DNA from: Sthenelais limicola
Lineage: Eukaryota > Annelida > Polychaeta > Phyllodocida > Sigalionidae
Length of the DNA stretch: 64,000 nt
Assembly (NCBI GenBank): GCA_942159475.1
Contig: OW804094.1
Span: 56,664,966 to 56,728,965 of the forward strand
Reading direction: 5' to 3'
A program made the position numbers and the translations under genes. Positions 47,901 through 61,900 of the stretch are shown piece by piece. Position 1 is the stretch's first letter, and every line of letters begins with the position of its first letter. Under the pieces are notes generated by a model, which did no database searches, was not told where the DNA came from, and was given only the letters and a program-made list of their open reading frames with translations.

Positions 47901-50724
47901 TGTTTCTCTAACTAGTGCCTCAATCGTAGATAAAAATCCTAACGATACTCCAGGGCCTGCTAGGGAATTTATGAACACACGCTGACCGTACCCACCCGTG
48001 GCTTATGTTGTTTTATTGGAGTTGGATACTCGGACATCACGAAACCAAACTGATGAAATTAAAACGAGTGAATAGAAAGATGTTGAGGTGGGCCTGGAAT
48101 AGATCTAGAGAAGGTAATGACTATTTGCCATGGCTGTCATTATTGATCATCCAGCGCATTTCAACACAAGAAAGTGCTCATTGAATGCCTTAATCACCCT
48201 GCTTAGGGAAAAATTGATAAACGACCATTGTCAACCGCAAAGCCCAATGATCCATCACAATGTTACTTGACTATGGTGCATCACTGATGAATCCCCCAAG
48301 TGTTGAAGCCAGAATTATCACTCATCTGCATGAATATGGCTTAGTCAAACAAACCATTGGCAAAGGTAGGACCTCGCTTTGGTGGGTGGTAGTTAATTGT
48401 GTTGTGTTACTTCAGCGAGAGCGGGGCCCGACCTGGCTGCTCCCGTGATGACCGCAAGGCTGCAGGGATATCCGGTGACATTCGTCATTGACCTTCGTGT
48501 GCCCCGGTCTCAGGGGCTCTCCGGAGGGGCAGGGCTTAACCAGACCCGACAGGTCGAGCTCTGAAGAAGCCTCCGGTGCATGTTCTCTGAGCCTGGACAC
48601 ATGTAGAGACTTGAATCTGCAGGCTGAAGAACTATGAACAAGGCCAAGGGTGAGGGCTGAATGTGGGCAGTTAAAGGCTGCGCCATTCAACCTTTGGGCT
48701 TTCAAGGCAATTCTCGTAGGGAGGCGTATAATGGCCAGCTCGGAGACTGCGCTTTGAGTGAATAGATACTCAAATATTTGTTGATGCCCCAGTCATACGT
48801 TCTTCTAGAGGGAAATATAAAAGCTCTGCAGATACTATAAACTCACACATGAATCAGCCTATCTCTATCTATCCTTGATTCTGTGATGCCTACCTGTCTG
48901 TGTGGTTCTCTGTCTTCCTCTCCCCAACTTCCTCCTCCCCCTCTCCGCTTTCTCTAAATCTTGATATATATATATGTGGGGGGAGATATTATATCCACAC
49001 ATGGCTATTTTTGTAGAATGAACGAGTACAAAATGAAGCATTTTATATTCGCAGGTAGCATATAATATATATTTTGTTGTGTGTTGGAGGACAGACTGTA
49101 GATTCATATATTCCTCGGTGTGCATGACGAAGCAGGAGTTGGCCATGATTTGAAGTTGGCTGGTGTGAGAAAGGGGAGGCGATGCTCATGCTTTGCTGTC
49201 ACAAAGGGGAGACCATGCATATACTGAGTCTGAATAGTGGCATGATTGGCGTGGATAAGTGCCTAGAACAAATCAGTGTCTAGGGAAAAGGGCTGGCGAT
49301 GGGGGTGAATAGGGGAACAGGAGTTGTTTCACCCACCCACCAATTTGTTCCCCGTCATTAATGGCTTCCGCGATGTGTAAGAAGTAAATTAATATTCTGA
49401 CTTATGCTCAGTATGTACTCAGGCTGGAACAGGCTGGGCTGGATCTATACGTGCCGCTGTAATTCAGACTCGCTTAATAGAATGTTTCAGAATGATTTCT
49501 CCTCTTCTTTTGTGGTAGCGACAACTGCGAACAATTACTGTGAATTACGGTGTGTTTGCTGAGCTTGGAATGGAACCCCGCGACACCACAGAACCGAAAT
49601 GAGAGAGAAGAGGCCATCTCTGATTGATTCTGGTGACAAGGCCAGCTTTATTAAAGGTATATTCATAGTGTTTCCTCTTCAGCGGGGGCCTTCGTTCGGA
49701 GGAAACCTGCTTTGCTGTTTAAAGTGTCCTTCAGTGAAACATCAACAACGCATTAGCACTGCACAGTTAAAAGGCAAACAGATGAGCAACTTGATGGTAC
49801 ATATAAACCCAGCAGTGGTGGCCTTTGGCTGTAAATACGCTGAGGATCTTTGATGCATCTGGATGTCTACGTCCTCACTTTATCCTTGTCTTGGTTTGCA
49901 TCTTTGGAAATATATCACTTGTGCATTAGATGTCTAGGGGGTGAAGAGAAGGGGATATTTCAAAGAAGCCTGCTGATTCATTCATCGCTTGAGCAAATCT
50001 CGACCCGCTGACACAGCCGCGTTGGAGCACCAACTCATTTAGCCCACAACCTTCAAAATGAATAGCTGAGTGACGGAAGATAGATTTCAAAAGTCGCGTA
50101 TGATTCAATTAGATGTGTGTGCATTTGTCGCTAGACACCAAGCGTTAGTAGTTTCTCAATGAAAGAGGCACTTGCCGATTTGGGACCCACTTTCATTTAG
50201 CTCGCTAAAGTCCGAGCCTAGCACTGCTGTTGTTTCTCCCGGGCTTTGAATCCTGTGTCAGAGTGCCATTTTGAGGACATGCAGTAAATTTACATCAAAG
50301 CCAAATAAACTGAGATACATCATTCTAACTCTTTCATCCCGATCGGGCCGCTTGGCGAGCTCAAAGAAATCAATTTATCCAGGTACTCAAGGGGACTTAG
50401 ACTGTACGGGATGTATTCATTTTAATTATAAAAAAGGTCAAAATATTGATGGGTGGTGTGAGCTCAGTAAATATAATATTCCCAACATACACATGTTCAA
50501 CTGTGTGCTATCGCGTTTGGACCATTGAATAATGCTTTCTCTCCCAACCTTCTAATGTTGTATGGCGCCGGCATAATATGAATGTATGTATACACAAACT
50601 CATATCGCTTATATCAACATTTTAAACATTGTGGGGGAACCATTGATTATAATTATGAACTATTACAATATGAATGATGAGTCGTATATACAGCCATGTG
50701 ATACCATCAAGAAGAACAAATATT

Positions 50725-50745
50725 TACCTGTATAGTATACAGGTA
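50725..50745. repeat. Perfect 21-bp palindrome
   Basis: The arms tacctgtata and tatacaggta surround one central g, in AT-rich intergenic DNA. Confidence 0.9.
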
Positions 50746-51303
50746 TCAGAATGGCCTATTTAGGTATAACTTTATCATCGATTGACTGAGAACCACAAAG
50801 TCATTGAAAAAATGTTCACGAATCGTTACGTAAAGGGAAAAATGCTTTCACATTTAAGTCATAGAGATATGCATAATGGATTCCTTGAGACTTGAAAGAA
50901 ATGTAGTCTTTCATCTTGGGACAAGACTCTGAAAAGGTATTGGCTGTTCCCGATGCGTGCTATCAACAATTTCGTGGCTATAGCCTGTTGTTATTTAAAC
51001 GAGTTTTTATCTAACGTATTTTGGGGTGACTTTCCTGGAGCTGTATGAGTAGATTCTCAATGTTCTGTTCACTAAACTTCCGGGATAAATTAAGAAGCCA
51101 TACAATACAGAATGTGGGTATATCTACCGGTGGCTAAAAGCGGTGGAAGGAAGTGTCATTCTGGATGACGCCCAAGTATATATAGACAGAATTATCTGGG
51201 ATTTGAGGCGGGAGTGATATCCACTACGGTCAAGGGTAGATAAGCCCGCAACCATAGTGCATTGAATAACTCGACGGTGTGAAGCTGAGGGTTGTTCTGT
51301 GTT

Positions 51304-51402
51304 TATTCCACCCTACAAACTTGAATAATGTTTGAATAATGGTGATTTAGGGCCATTTTGGGGTTTGAATGCTTATCACTTGAAAACCTCCATATTTCTT
51401 AG
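51304..51402. repeat. Diverged direct repeat, copy 1
   Basis: Starts tattccaccctaca and ends with cctccatatttcttagc. It aligns with 51492-51599 with gaps, with shared blocks caccctac, aataatgtt, gatttggg-cattttg, cttatcactt and ctccat. This is an old duplication of about 100 bp with a 188-bp period. Confidence 0.6.
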
Positions 51403-51491
51403 CATTTCCAAAAAACCCAAAGAAGGACTTGCCTAGTCCTAAAGCTTTTCAATGACCTAGATGATCGAAGTTGTGACCTGTGAATGCAACC

Positions 51492-51599
51492 TATTTCACC
51501 CTACACACTTAATAATGTTAAAAGGGATGATTTGCGGACATTTTGAGGAATATATTTATACTTATCAGAAGTGCATCTACCTCCATGTTTTTTTTAGCT
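51492..51599. repeat. Diverged direct repeat, copy 2
   Basis: Second copy of 51304-51402, from tatttcaccctaca to the T-run and agc. Confidence 0.6.
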
Positions 51600-51940
51600 T
51601 GATTTACTTAATGCATGACCCATAAATGCGAGCACGTAATCATATGATCCAATCAAAATACTAGAAAGTAGGACACCGTATAATATGGACAGCGTGTAAT
51701 ATCACTTGAGATATCGACCAGATTAACAAGATCCAGATCATATGTTATTTCTCTTGTTTGAAACGGTGGTAGATCAAACTTCATGCTATATATGCTGATC
51801 TAGAATATTAAAAAATAAACTCTTTTGCTTTCAGTTATTTTTCCTCCTCGCGCACTTACCTTTACCTAGCCAAATAACACACCCATTATTCTATTGTTCT
51901 CAGAAATCCTATCCTATATATAACTGAGGTCAGTATTAAT

Positions 51941-51960
51941 CTAATTGATTCTAATTGATT
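51941..51960. repeat. Two-copy decamer ctaattgatt
   Basis: Perfect head-to-tail duplication in AT-rich intergenic DNA. Confidence 0.85.
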
Positions 51961-54900
51961 CTTCAATTACTCAGTTATCTTTCAAAATACGAGTTCACAT
52001 TCTATCTGATGTGACCTATTTTCAATTGTCATTAGTACGACTCTCATAAAGGCCATCTGCATTGTCAATGATATTTTAATACCACGGATGTTAATGTAAA
52101 GTTATAATAAGCACTTATACTGATGTAAGCATGTAAGACTTACTCCAACCCTTATTTGACTGTTCTGCAAGGCTAATTAGCCAGGTGTACTTTATATTAT
52201 CTTATCTTACTTTATTCTATTGTAAGCTATGTGTAAACCATTATTTACTATTTAGATGTAGAAGGGCCCGTCGGAAGAACTATCTTTGGCAGAGACGAGA
52301 GTCCTATTTTCATATAGACCTTATGTATGACAAAATGAAAATAAAGTTTCAATATATATATAGAGATTTTCATGAAATACCCCTACGTAATTTAAAATTA
52401 AGTAAACCACGTACTCTAAGTCATGAACACATGTACACGTAAAAATGTACAGATCAACTCATCCTTGGACATATTCAATGCCCGCCGGAAAATAGGAGTC
52501 AATGAAAAATATTTATACATGACGAGTAATGGCCATTTTATCATTAAATATTTGCTATTATTGTTTTGTCAGCCTACGATCGATAAGTGGCTGTTCAACA
52601 CGCTTCTGAATTCCTTGTATGTAACTCTTTGCTTGATTGACACAGCTGCACAATAATTATCAACATTAATTTTGTTGAGTCAGATATTTTGAGTTCCATC
52701 ACTGCAATCATTCCATGCATGCACACCTTGAAATAAAGGTGGATATTCTCCAGTATTATGGCTTTTGTGTTTCGCGAGGAAGGATTGATTTTCCCGTAGA
52801 TTGAATTTGTGTTTGATTCTAGTAGGTAAAAATGGTCTGCCAATTGATCGGATGCATGATGAAAGATAGCAAAATTTAGTCATCAACTGTGCCGGATATA
52901 AAAAGCAACAGATGCTGTGATAGGGTTTACTGAACTTACATTAGTCACGGAACTGGAGAAATCTAACGATATTGGTTTGCCTTCTTGAATTATGTTGACG
53001 CCCTTCGATATGAATACTCATTTTGACATGTCCCTGGTAAAGGTTCAAATTCATGAGTGTTTGTACACGTTATACAACAAATTATTCTCACCAACCTCAT
53101 GTCTATTTCGGTAGTCCGAATATTTCCAATCATACGACGAAATAGGAAGTCCAATAATTGATAGGCCCTATACTTACAGTGTGACACCGAGATAAATTGG
53201 CCCTGTCATGTCGGAGCATGTTTGATATCAAAAAGATGACTAGCCGTGGAATTGGAACCGCTCCGTAGCAAGAAATGTAGAGTAGCACAATTGAATTCAC
53301 ACCTAAAAAGGGGTTTGAAATAGTATTTCTATTGATTTCAGTCGGCGATATATTGATTTTTAAAGATGGCGAATGAACTAGGTGTGACAAAGGTTCTGAA
53401 TGAATCAGGGATAAAGACTTTTGTTGTCCCATCAGGTAGTGAAGTCACGATTCAGAATTAAACTGGATTTATTAACAGATTCCTGAAATAAGTGTCAAAT
53501 GAGCAACGGTTTATTCGTATGTGCGTAAATGGACGGGTAAATGAATGTACCCGTGTGTTCTGCGATATGGAGTGTATATTCTTCGGTCTGGAGTGTCGTG
53601 CTGCCAAGAGTGTTTGGTCTATTCTAAAAGGACTGCTCGATATCACGCCATCCAGTCATTTTCACCGAAGGGAGATCCTTCTTTTGCCTCAATTCTAAAC
53701 CCTCTTACTGGCAATGATTGATCTTGGATTTCAGCCGAGGCATTGAAGGTGGTTCCCGGCTGAATAAGTGGCCTTATGTCTTTGAGTTGGTATACAACGT
53801 ATAAGCTTTTGTTATGGATCTTATAGGAATCGATATTAATTTTCCTCCAGGAATACAATCTTGTTTCCCCTTAAGTTATTCAATTATTGATAGTATTTCA
53901 ATATCACACGTCTAGTAGTAGCAGTACTCGGCAGGTTTCCTGCATGTATTTCCTTCTATATTGGCGAATGCATCGGCATTTGAACGAAGGAACGGTAAGC
54001 TTGATGTACATAAGGTTTTAGGACACAATACCATACATCAGCCTTGTTACTTCATACACCTTTACTCTGCATTATATATATATGTATGTATTATACCATA
54101 AATGTTTTCAAATTCATTGTGATCTCAGAAGGAGCGATTCCGAGACTGGCTTCACCTTCTTGCTTGGGGTTCGCCACGAGACAATCATCTAGTGAAAGTG
54201 ACGTGCTTTCGTGCAGTCATCCTTCGAACTTTTTACCGCGCGCTGTTTGTATTGGGGTACCGCTGCTAAATTCACAAGAATTAATCATTACAGAATAGTG
54301 ATACTTACACGTCCTATAGGTAGGATATATTCTCTAAATTTGTTGGTTAGAAGCCGAGAAATAACTGATTAGAGTCGGCGATCTGTCCGTAAGTTGGTTA
54401 CTAGTTTACTGAACGAAGTTATCCGAATATATGTTCTAATATTGTCTTTCGTCATCCCCTTGACATCAATAATATATTTAACTATCGAAAACCTAAATGA
54501 TCCATATTCTTAATATTTAGTTTATTTACCATTATACTATTTCAGGTACGTAATGTCAGTTGAATTTCAGAAAAGGAGCACCGGACTAAAGTGATTAGAG
54601 TCTGCATTAATTATCATTCATCTGCTTAAACGTATTCTGTTACTATTAGGGGCAATGCATAGGCAGGGCGACAGTCATAAATTTAAGCATCCTATCAGCT
54701 CTTGGCGCAAAATTTTCGATCGATTTCCTAGAGGCATGGCAGATAAACAGAGGAATATGGATGAATATTGAATACTGTCTTAAAATATTGCCTACTGAGA
54801 TCACGACGTGACTTCTATCGCTAATCGCTCGAGTCTATTTCCATTGGAGCGTTTGTCTCCAATTGGAGAATTATTGTGGTGATTTACGGGTAAGTGTTCA

Positions 54901-55320
54901 TTGTTGATTCAGTCATATAAACAAGTAGCGTTTTATTTCTATTGTTGCCACGAAGAACTCTAATATATGCAAATTCCTGAGAGTATGTTCTTCCCACGGA
55001 AGAAAATAGTCTTTGTGCTAATGAGCTGACGATTCAGGGTGACGTGATTGACATCATTTATATAATGAACCAATTATGGCGAGTCACAGGAGGAAATGCA
55101 CGTTTTTCCCTTGACAGCTGGCAGGTCTTCTCCACAGTTATTTGATACTTCTGATTCATTTCAGACACGCCCTACGCGAGCATTGCTGAGCCATGATAGA
55201 TTCCTTATCGAATTTCATCCTCATGTTGTATGCTTTGTAAACATATTGTGTTATGGCAGTCATATTTAAGGGCCGTAGCTCCCATGGCAACACTTTCTCA
55301 TTCAAATAAACTTTGCGAGA

Positions 55321-55358
55321 ATTCTGATTTTCTGATTTTCTGATTGTCTGTTTCTGAT
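55321..55358. repeat. Short ttctgatt tandem tract
   Basis: Three clear copies of an 8-base ttctgatt unit and further degenerate copies over 38 bases. Confidence 0.8.
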
Positions 55359-58179
55359 ATCTAGGTCAGAGATCTCGAATGGGCGTTGGGCCAAAGGAAG
55401 CAGATCGCTCATTTGTAGCAGCCTTGCTGTCGATATCATTCCTCTACTGAAAAACTATATTCAATATAATGCCAAGGCAAGGTCTAATCGCCTGTAGAAG
55501 CAATGCATTAAGCTATAGGTCTCTATTCATTTCCTGGGAATTGCTTCTTTCCCGTCTCATGCTAGTGGTGGACGATTACAATACAATGAGGAAAGCATGG
55601 GAGACAGCAAAAGTACGATCCGCTTTCATTAAATGAAGATGCTAAGACCGGCATGTGAACCGGGTATTAATTGCGCTGGTTCGACCTTCATTAAACTAGT
55701 TATTTGCTAGTCCTAACAAAGGCGAGGCCTATCATTTGCCAGCGAGAAATTAATATACCTGATAAGCTGATCCGTGTCGTCCTACCTGACACCCAATAAT
55801 TTATCAGAAACATCATTAGCAACCGAAAAGTTCAATTCGCGATCATTTTCCTAAAAACGTAATCATAAAGGATGATTTTAATCGGCTGAAACGGCACTCC
55901 TTCAAATTCCAGAACCTGATCTTCTACAGGCAGTCAATGTCTGTAGACCAGCTTTAAAGAATTTGATGATGTCATCTGATAGCCCTCACCAACCAAACAG
56001 CGGTCTTCAATCCCCAATTAAGCCTTGGGTTTACCTGACGTTAGTCCAGAGTTCATATACTAATTAGGCCTCTGTGTATATATCCTTTACTATATACTCC
56101 AGTGCCAACGATGTGGATCCGCGCATGGCGCTGGGTCAAAGCCAACATCGTGTCCCTTTGTCCCCTTTGCTCCTTTCGCGAAGGATACGAAACCCCAAGG
56201 AAAGATTGGCCATCTTTCCCCGCGGCCTTACCAACATCATTAGCCACATGAATTGAGGACACGGCCTTTGATTGCCATTCAGTGTTATTGATCATATTCC
56301 CAAGCTCCCCTCCGTCCGAAGCACCCCTTTGCCTGTAGACAGCCTGAAAGGACATCAAGATCGAGTAAATGGAAGTCACACGGGTGCTTGGGAGAAATAG
56401 AACCTGTTTCTTCACCAGTGAAAAAGTACACACAGGGAACCTTTCCCTTGGAGACAGTTATATCCAGCCCAATCCCCTCGCAAGAAAAAAGTTGCACGAC
56501 ATCCTGTGGAAGGACCCGCGGGAAAACATACATTAAGTCACCGGGGATAATGTATTCGCTACAACCTGGCTTGAAGATAACTAAGTTAAGATCTATTGCA
56601 ATCTTCAATCCTCAAATGTCTGGTTTTATTCTGAAGGAAAGATTAGATTTATTTTCAATCCAGCCAATTCTCTGAGGGAAACGAAGCAGTTAAAAAAGTG
56701 CTTCTTTCGAGAGATGGGTATTTGCACAACTGGATGTATTGGGGACATGATGGTTTCGTAAGAGGGGAGTCTCTTTCACTTTGATGTCAGACCTGACTGA
56801 TCCATCGTTCCATTCCTATCTGTACCCGGTCCCCACCTACTGTACCAAGGCCATGCCAAATTCATCTGTCCTGAAAAATCGGGCTGTAGAGAACCAGTAT
56901 GGTGTACACACAGGTTTATGCCAACACCTCCTCTCGCTCCTCCTTATTTATTGGTCAATCTACCACCTTTTCTCCTGCCCACTCGTCCTGTGTCCCCCTA
57001 TCCCTTATTTCTCTACCATTTCAACCGGCAACTCCTCCCCTCTTCTCACTTCTCACCTCCCCCTCCCACCACACTTATTTCTCCTCCTCGAAAGCCTCCT
57101 CCAACGTTCTCTTTGGTATAACGACAGTGGCTTCCAGCCTTACTTGAGTATGCTGAGCCTCAGGCAGTAACACAAGATTCTGGCCGCTAGTATTTGCTTG
57201 GTGCCAAGAGTATGATTATATAGCTGCTGGCCCATTGCAGGCACCTAGGAGACCTGCAAGAGCTCTACTGTTATTTCAAACAAAGCCTTGCTGACTTGGC
57301 CGTCAGAATGAGACCGATTTCCCTCTGCCTACCGCAATTCTCAAGAGGATAGGCACTCAGGGGGAACCACCCTCAGAAACTGGCAATAATCACTTTAAAG
57401 GACACTTGTACCCCGTCTGCAGAAGTTGTCTGGTTCCAGTACGAGTGAAGGGAGGAGGGTGCTACTCATTTCTAAATGCCCTGCTCAGGTGACATTCACT
57501 GTAATTCGATTTGTTCCAACTCGAGGTAATCCATTTGGACCGCAGGGCCTTTTCCAGACCCATATTCTCTCAGCTGCTTCTTGGTGGTCAAAATAAGCCA
57601 ACTTCTCTAGCTTGATAAGAATCATTGTTTTTTTAATGAAATATTTCTTCCTCCCCCGGCAAAGGTTTTTGGTGACTTTTATACTACCCGCATGCCATAT
57701 TTCTGTCATTCTAAATTAATTCCAGTCGTAGAGGTGGACATGAGGTAATGGCCTGAAGAGTGCTGGTTTGATTGACGCAGCACATCGATACGAATCGGAC
57801 GCAGAGTAGGGTTTGGAAGTGGTATCGCTGTCCAGGCAATGCGATCAATGCGGTGTAAGAAATGGGCGTATCAGATTATTGCAGGTACTCGTTATTTATT
57901 TATGACAGCTGTAGTTTGCTGTTGTTTGGGATCGGCGAGGAGGGAGATCGATCTACCTGATTGCGCCTTTTACCCGTTCTGTTTGCCGCTACATGTGGGC
58001 CCATAGAGGAGGTTGGTGAGTAGTAGGAAGGGGGGCGAAGGACCTTTGCTAGCACGACTTCTGAGAGAGTAGCTCTTTGGCCTAAAGTTGTAGGTAACCC
58101 CGGTGGGCATTGGCGACACTCTGGGTCAATTTAAAACGATACCCAGTGAAAAGGCAAGTCATTACACGCCAAATAATCG

Positions 58180-58600
58180 CGCTGGCCTTGGTCATATAGG
58201 GACTGGAAGCTCTTTTTTTCATGACCTGATCGCAGGGCAGGCGCGTACAAACAGGCACTCACGGAGGAGCGCATTGAGATGTGCTGATAGACCTCCCCCT
58301 GCATCAGCATAGCGCAACCTAGCGGAGCAAACGAGTCCAGCATCCCAATCAGAACGCGTCCCTTTAGTCAGCTATAGACGGCGCGTGGGCCTACTACTGC
58401 GCTTGCCACACTCGGATCCCAACCATTGTGGAGTTAGTAGGCAAAGTGCAACGGCTCCAGTGGCACTCTCCAACTAGTAGTAGTGCCTCAGTGGTCGTGA
58501 TCGAGTAGGAAAAGGAGCATCACATATCGCCCTTAACCGCCAATCGACTACCCGTTCCACATCACGCACGGACGAAAATAAGAGCATCTTTCTTGCTGCT
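58180..58600. promoter_or_regulatory. CpG-rich patch upstream of the second signal-peptide exon
   Basis: CpG is clearly enriched here (for example gcaggcgcgtac near 58237 and gacggcgcgtgg near 58377) compared with the surrounding AT-rich DNA. The patch ends about 175 bases before the ATG at 58775, similar to the patch that precedes the receptor's exon 1. It probably contains the promoter of the downstream gene; no TATA box stands out. Confidence 0.35.
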
Positions 58601-58774
58601 ATCTCCAATTCCTGCTCAATTAGTTAAAAAGAGAGAGGGAGAGACATAACACGTAGGTGGTTTTTTCTCTTGTGGATTACCCTTTGAATAAGAGGCTCCG
58701 AGGAGACAGGCAACAGGACATCAAGTTCAGCGCCGATTGTCAAGAGGACGTGGAGGTCGTAAAGTTGGGAAAGT

Positions 58775-58916
58775 ATGGCTCAGAAGGTTGCATCTGTGCC
58801 CGGAGTATATAGCTTGAGTGGGAAAAGTCTGGCCAATTTTGGAAATGGATATCGATATGGGATTCTCGTGCTTTTGCTGCATTTCATCTCATCCGCTTCG
58901 CCAGAAGAGCGAACTG
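58775..58916 (+). CDS. First exon (signal peptide) of a second secreted/membrane protein gene
   Basis: This exon encodes 47 residues plus the first base of a glycine codon. The ATG is the first after an in-frame TAA (58760-58762) and has A at -3 and G at +4. A polar n-region of about 28 residues leads to a hydrophobic core (YGILVLLLHFISSA, residues 28-41), then SPEERT, the look of a signal peptide with cleavage near Ala41. The exon ends actg before gttagt, a donor with G at +5, in phase 1 on a split Gly. The receptor's exon 1 ends the same way (TP-G, phase 1). No second exon lies within the 5 kb left, which fits the 11-kb first intron of the receptor. A tandem paralogue of the receptor is plausible but unproven. 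Confidence 0.5.
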
Positions 58917-61900
58917 GTTAGTATGCTTATCGAATGACCGATAGCCTTTTATGGAAAAGTAATTCTATAGTAGCATCTATATGTATGCGATCTGGTGCAT
59001 GCGCTCAACGTAGAAATATGAACCTAACAAATTCGACGTAAACAAATTTATAATACATAGCTTTTTATGTGGTTAGATTAATATTCTTTATGTTGTACTT
59101 TCGACAGTATTCATTTACTTTATTATAATATCCGGTGACGTTTATTGCTAACAATATTATCATCCGTTTGAGATGAATAATATATGCAGGTGTAATCAAG
59201 TTGGAAGTGCATTGAAGTAAGTATGTAGTTTGTGGCGAACGTAGGCAGTGCGCTGGAAATACCGCAAATTTTCTGTGCGGCTAGCATTAATAAATAATCC
59301 ACAAGTATGAAAGGCATTGGGGAGTTTCGCCCTTCAAATCTCCTTGGGATATATGACTAAGGGATCCAAGTATGCTCTGAATCCTGCAGTGGCCGGCTAA
59401 CATGTTTGCCTTAACGATATAGAAGTCTAAATGTAGCTCAGTTGTAGGCACGTGCAGATAGCGCCCAGTGGCTTCCAACCACTGGAATGAGGGGGTGCCT
59501 CACTCTTCAGGTAGTATAGACGTTTAGTCGAGTGGATCCTACACATACTTTAGACTGATCCGAAGTGCATGTGGTGGCTTGGAGTCTAGAAGCTTGCCTG
59601 CCCCCTTCAAGCCGACCATCCCCGCCTGATGGATCCTTTGGGATATGGGTAGTGTTGCTCCGTTGGAGCTTCCACAAACTATTCTTCTCCATCAATCCTC
59701 TTAATAAGTGATCGTTGATAATTTCATATCGTGTGATGAATCGATCTTCTGCAAGACCTCAAAACCCCTATAGATATCGACGTCCGTGCAAAATCAACAC
59801 TTGTTCATTGCACTTCTGAAAGTGGCCGACAGCTTGGCTGGGGTGTGTTAACCATATGTCATTTGGAGGTGCATTTAGACAGTATATGGAAAGTGCACGT
59901 TCTCGAGTATATGAGCGGCGGAGGAGGTGCTGGTAAAACAGGTTAACCATATACAACCTACTGTTTCCTCCACCGCCGACAGGTGCTTGCCTACTACAGA
60001 CTGCCTTGCTTAAGTCTTCAAGACTGGTGGATCCAACAACTCAAGTGGGCAACACGTGCGCTTGCTATCTCTAGAATGCCAGGTGGGAGATTGTGCAGCA
60101 GTTGCTGATCTTGAGCAACATGTATAAACCCCCACCAACCCAGCTTCCATACATAACTCACTCGCCCCATGTTGGGTTCTTCAGCAGGCCGGGCGGGTCA
60201 TCATTTCCCCTTGGGGGCATGAGTATTTACCTCTTCCTAGTATCCTTATATTCCAAGCCCACCTCCCAAACCCTTCATTCCAATCTATATGGCCTTCCTC
60301 AATCCCCTGGCTTCGTCTTTCCACAGTTCTCTCGCTATGGAACTCTCCACCCCGAAGCCTTTCATTAGCCCGCCCCACAAGGAGAAAGGGAGAGGGTAGG
60401 CTCTACAGACTTCAACCCCTCACGCCCCAGATCGTGGATCCAGGGGTATTGTGAGTTAGTGAGTTGCTCTCCTTACGCCGGTACCACAAATGAGTACTAC
60501 AATATATTCTCTAGTACACATACCAGTCGGTATTGCACTCTGCCCTTCTCCCCCTGAGCAGTCCTTCTCAGCTGGACGCCCACTCTATAGGCCCGAGTGT
60601 GTAAACAGACGTACGTACGTAATGTTTCAGAATAAATTCATGAAGCTCTGCCAAGGTGGATGATGGCCAGTCAGAACATCATGCCAACACTCATTCAATG
60701 GTTTACATATTTTGTAATTACACAATTAGAACAACATGGCTACATTGGCTTCATTAGCTCACGGCCACACATACACACTCTTAGCAGTTGTATATTATAA
60801 CCCAAACATCTTTTGCTCACCATCTTTATAACAAAATATTTTTTTAGATATATCGTGACTATCCCATTTTTAACAATTAGTTGATTCATCGTGTTTACAT
60901 TGCTTGTTTTTCCCCTTTGTCGATACATTTATTTTTAACATGACATATTTATGGATATACCCACAAAGAAAATCCTTTATTCCCTATCGTCATCTGTCTT
61001 CCATATCTCTGTACGAATAACACAGGCAGTTATAGAAAACTGTCCAAGCGAACACCTACCACTGATGTGACTGATGGTGGAGCCCGTCTGGTGTTCATAT
61101 TTTATGATCACGCACCAAATGTTATGTATTGTATTTGGGCAATTTCTCGCGTGAGCTGTCTTATAGCGTCTATATTATTAAAAGGCCTAATTGAAAGGCA
61201 GTTCCATTGCATTTAAGTCGGTAAAGTATTGATATCTCTATATTTTCTGACCGGTGGGTGGCTTTTAGACAACATAATTTATTAACTTACAATCTGTAGC
61301 ACCACCACCATCATGCAAGACTCATATTTAATTCGATTAATCAATCAAAGATCTGCTGGTAAATCAATGACGTCCTAATGAAATAATTACCTCAGTGTCA
61401 TGTGGATATGGGCTCTCTATTCCATGAATTAGATCCCTCATTTTAATATGTTATTTTTGTCAAGAACTTACGAACTTCGCTTTCTATATAGCGTGACTGT
61501 AGCAGAAATTTGATATTGTTTTCTGAGAAATAACAAATAAGTAGATCTCGATATCTAACAAATATCCCAGTGTTCGATGGAGGTTGTTTCATTTGTAAAT
61601 TATAAATCATGCACATGTTATAATTGGTTCAATGACTATCAAAGATTAAAATCTAGTAGAATAGACACATAATCTAAAGGAGACATATTTAACTTGCTTA
61701 TAGAAAGATTTGAATTCAATGTATTTATAGTGTTTTATACCTCTTTTTTATATACCAGTACTCAGAATATCACTTAGGTTAAAGTATGTTAAGCTTGAGT
61801 AAAAATTAAACCAATATTTATTTATTTGAAAACTTAACATCATCTGGCAAGCGATGGTGGTTCTGACCACCCGATTTAATAGGTCATTCTATAGGACTGA

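Larger units (their letters stand above)
39512..58180. other. Intergenic DNA (18.7 kb)
   Basis: No exon with domain content or matched splice sites was found on either strand. The region holds simple repeats (39567, 41349, 44895, 51941, 55321), an old duplication (51304-51599), a 21-bp palindrome (50725) and a pyrimidine-rich tract around 56930-57110. ORFs of up to 129 codons occur but overlap others in competing frames and show no recognisable protein. Confidence 0.55.

Noticed and set aside
56285..56608. 107-codon minus-strand ORF with protein-like composition
   Set aside because: An opposite-strand ORF of 95 codons covers most of it. No splice sites or recognisable family were found, so I could not support it as an exon.
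56781..57170. 129-codon ORF and overlapping Pro/Ser-rich ORFs
   Set aside because: Three frames are open together because of a pyrimidine-rich tract, which is a composition effect.
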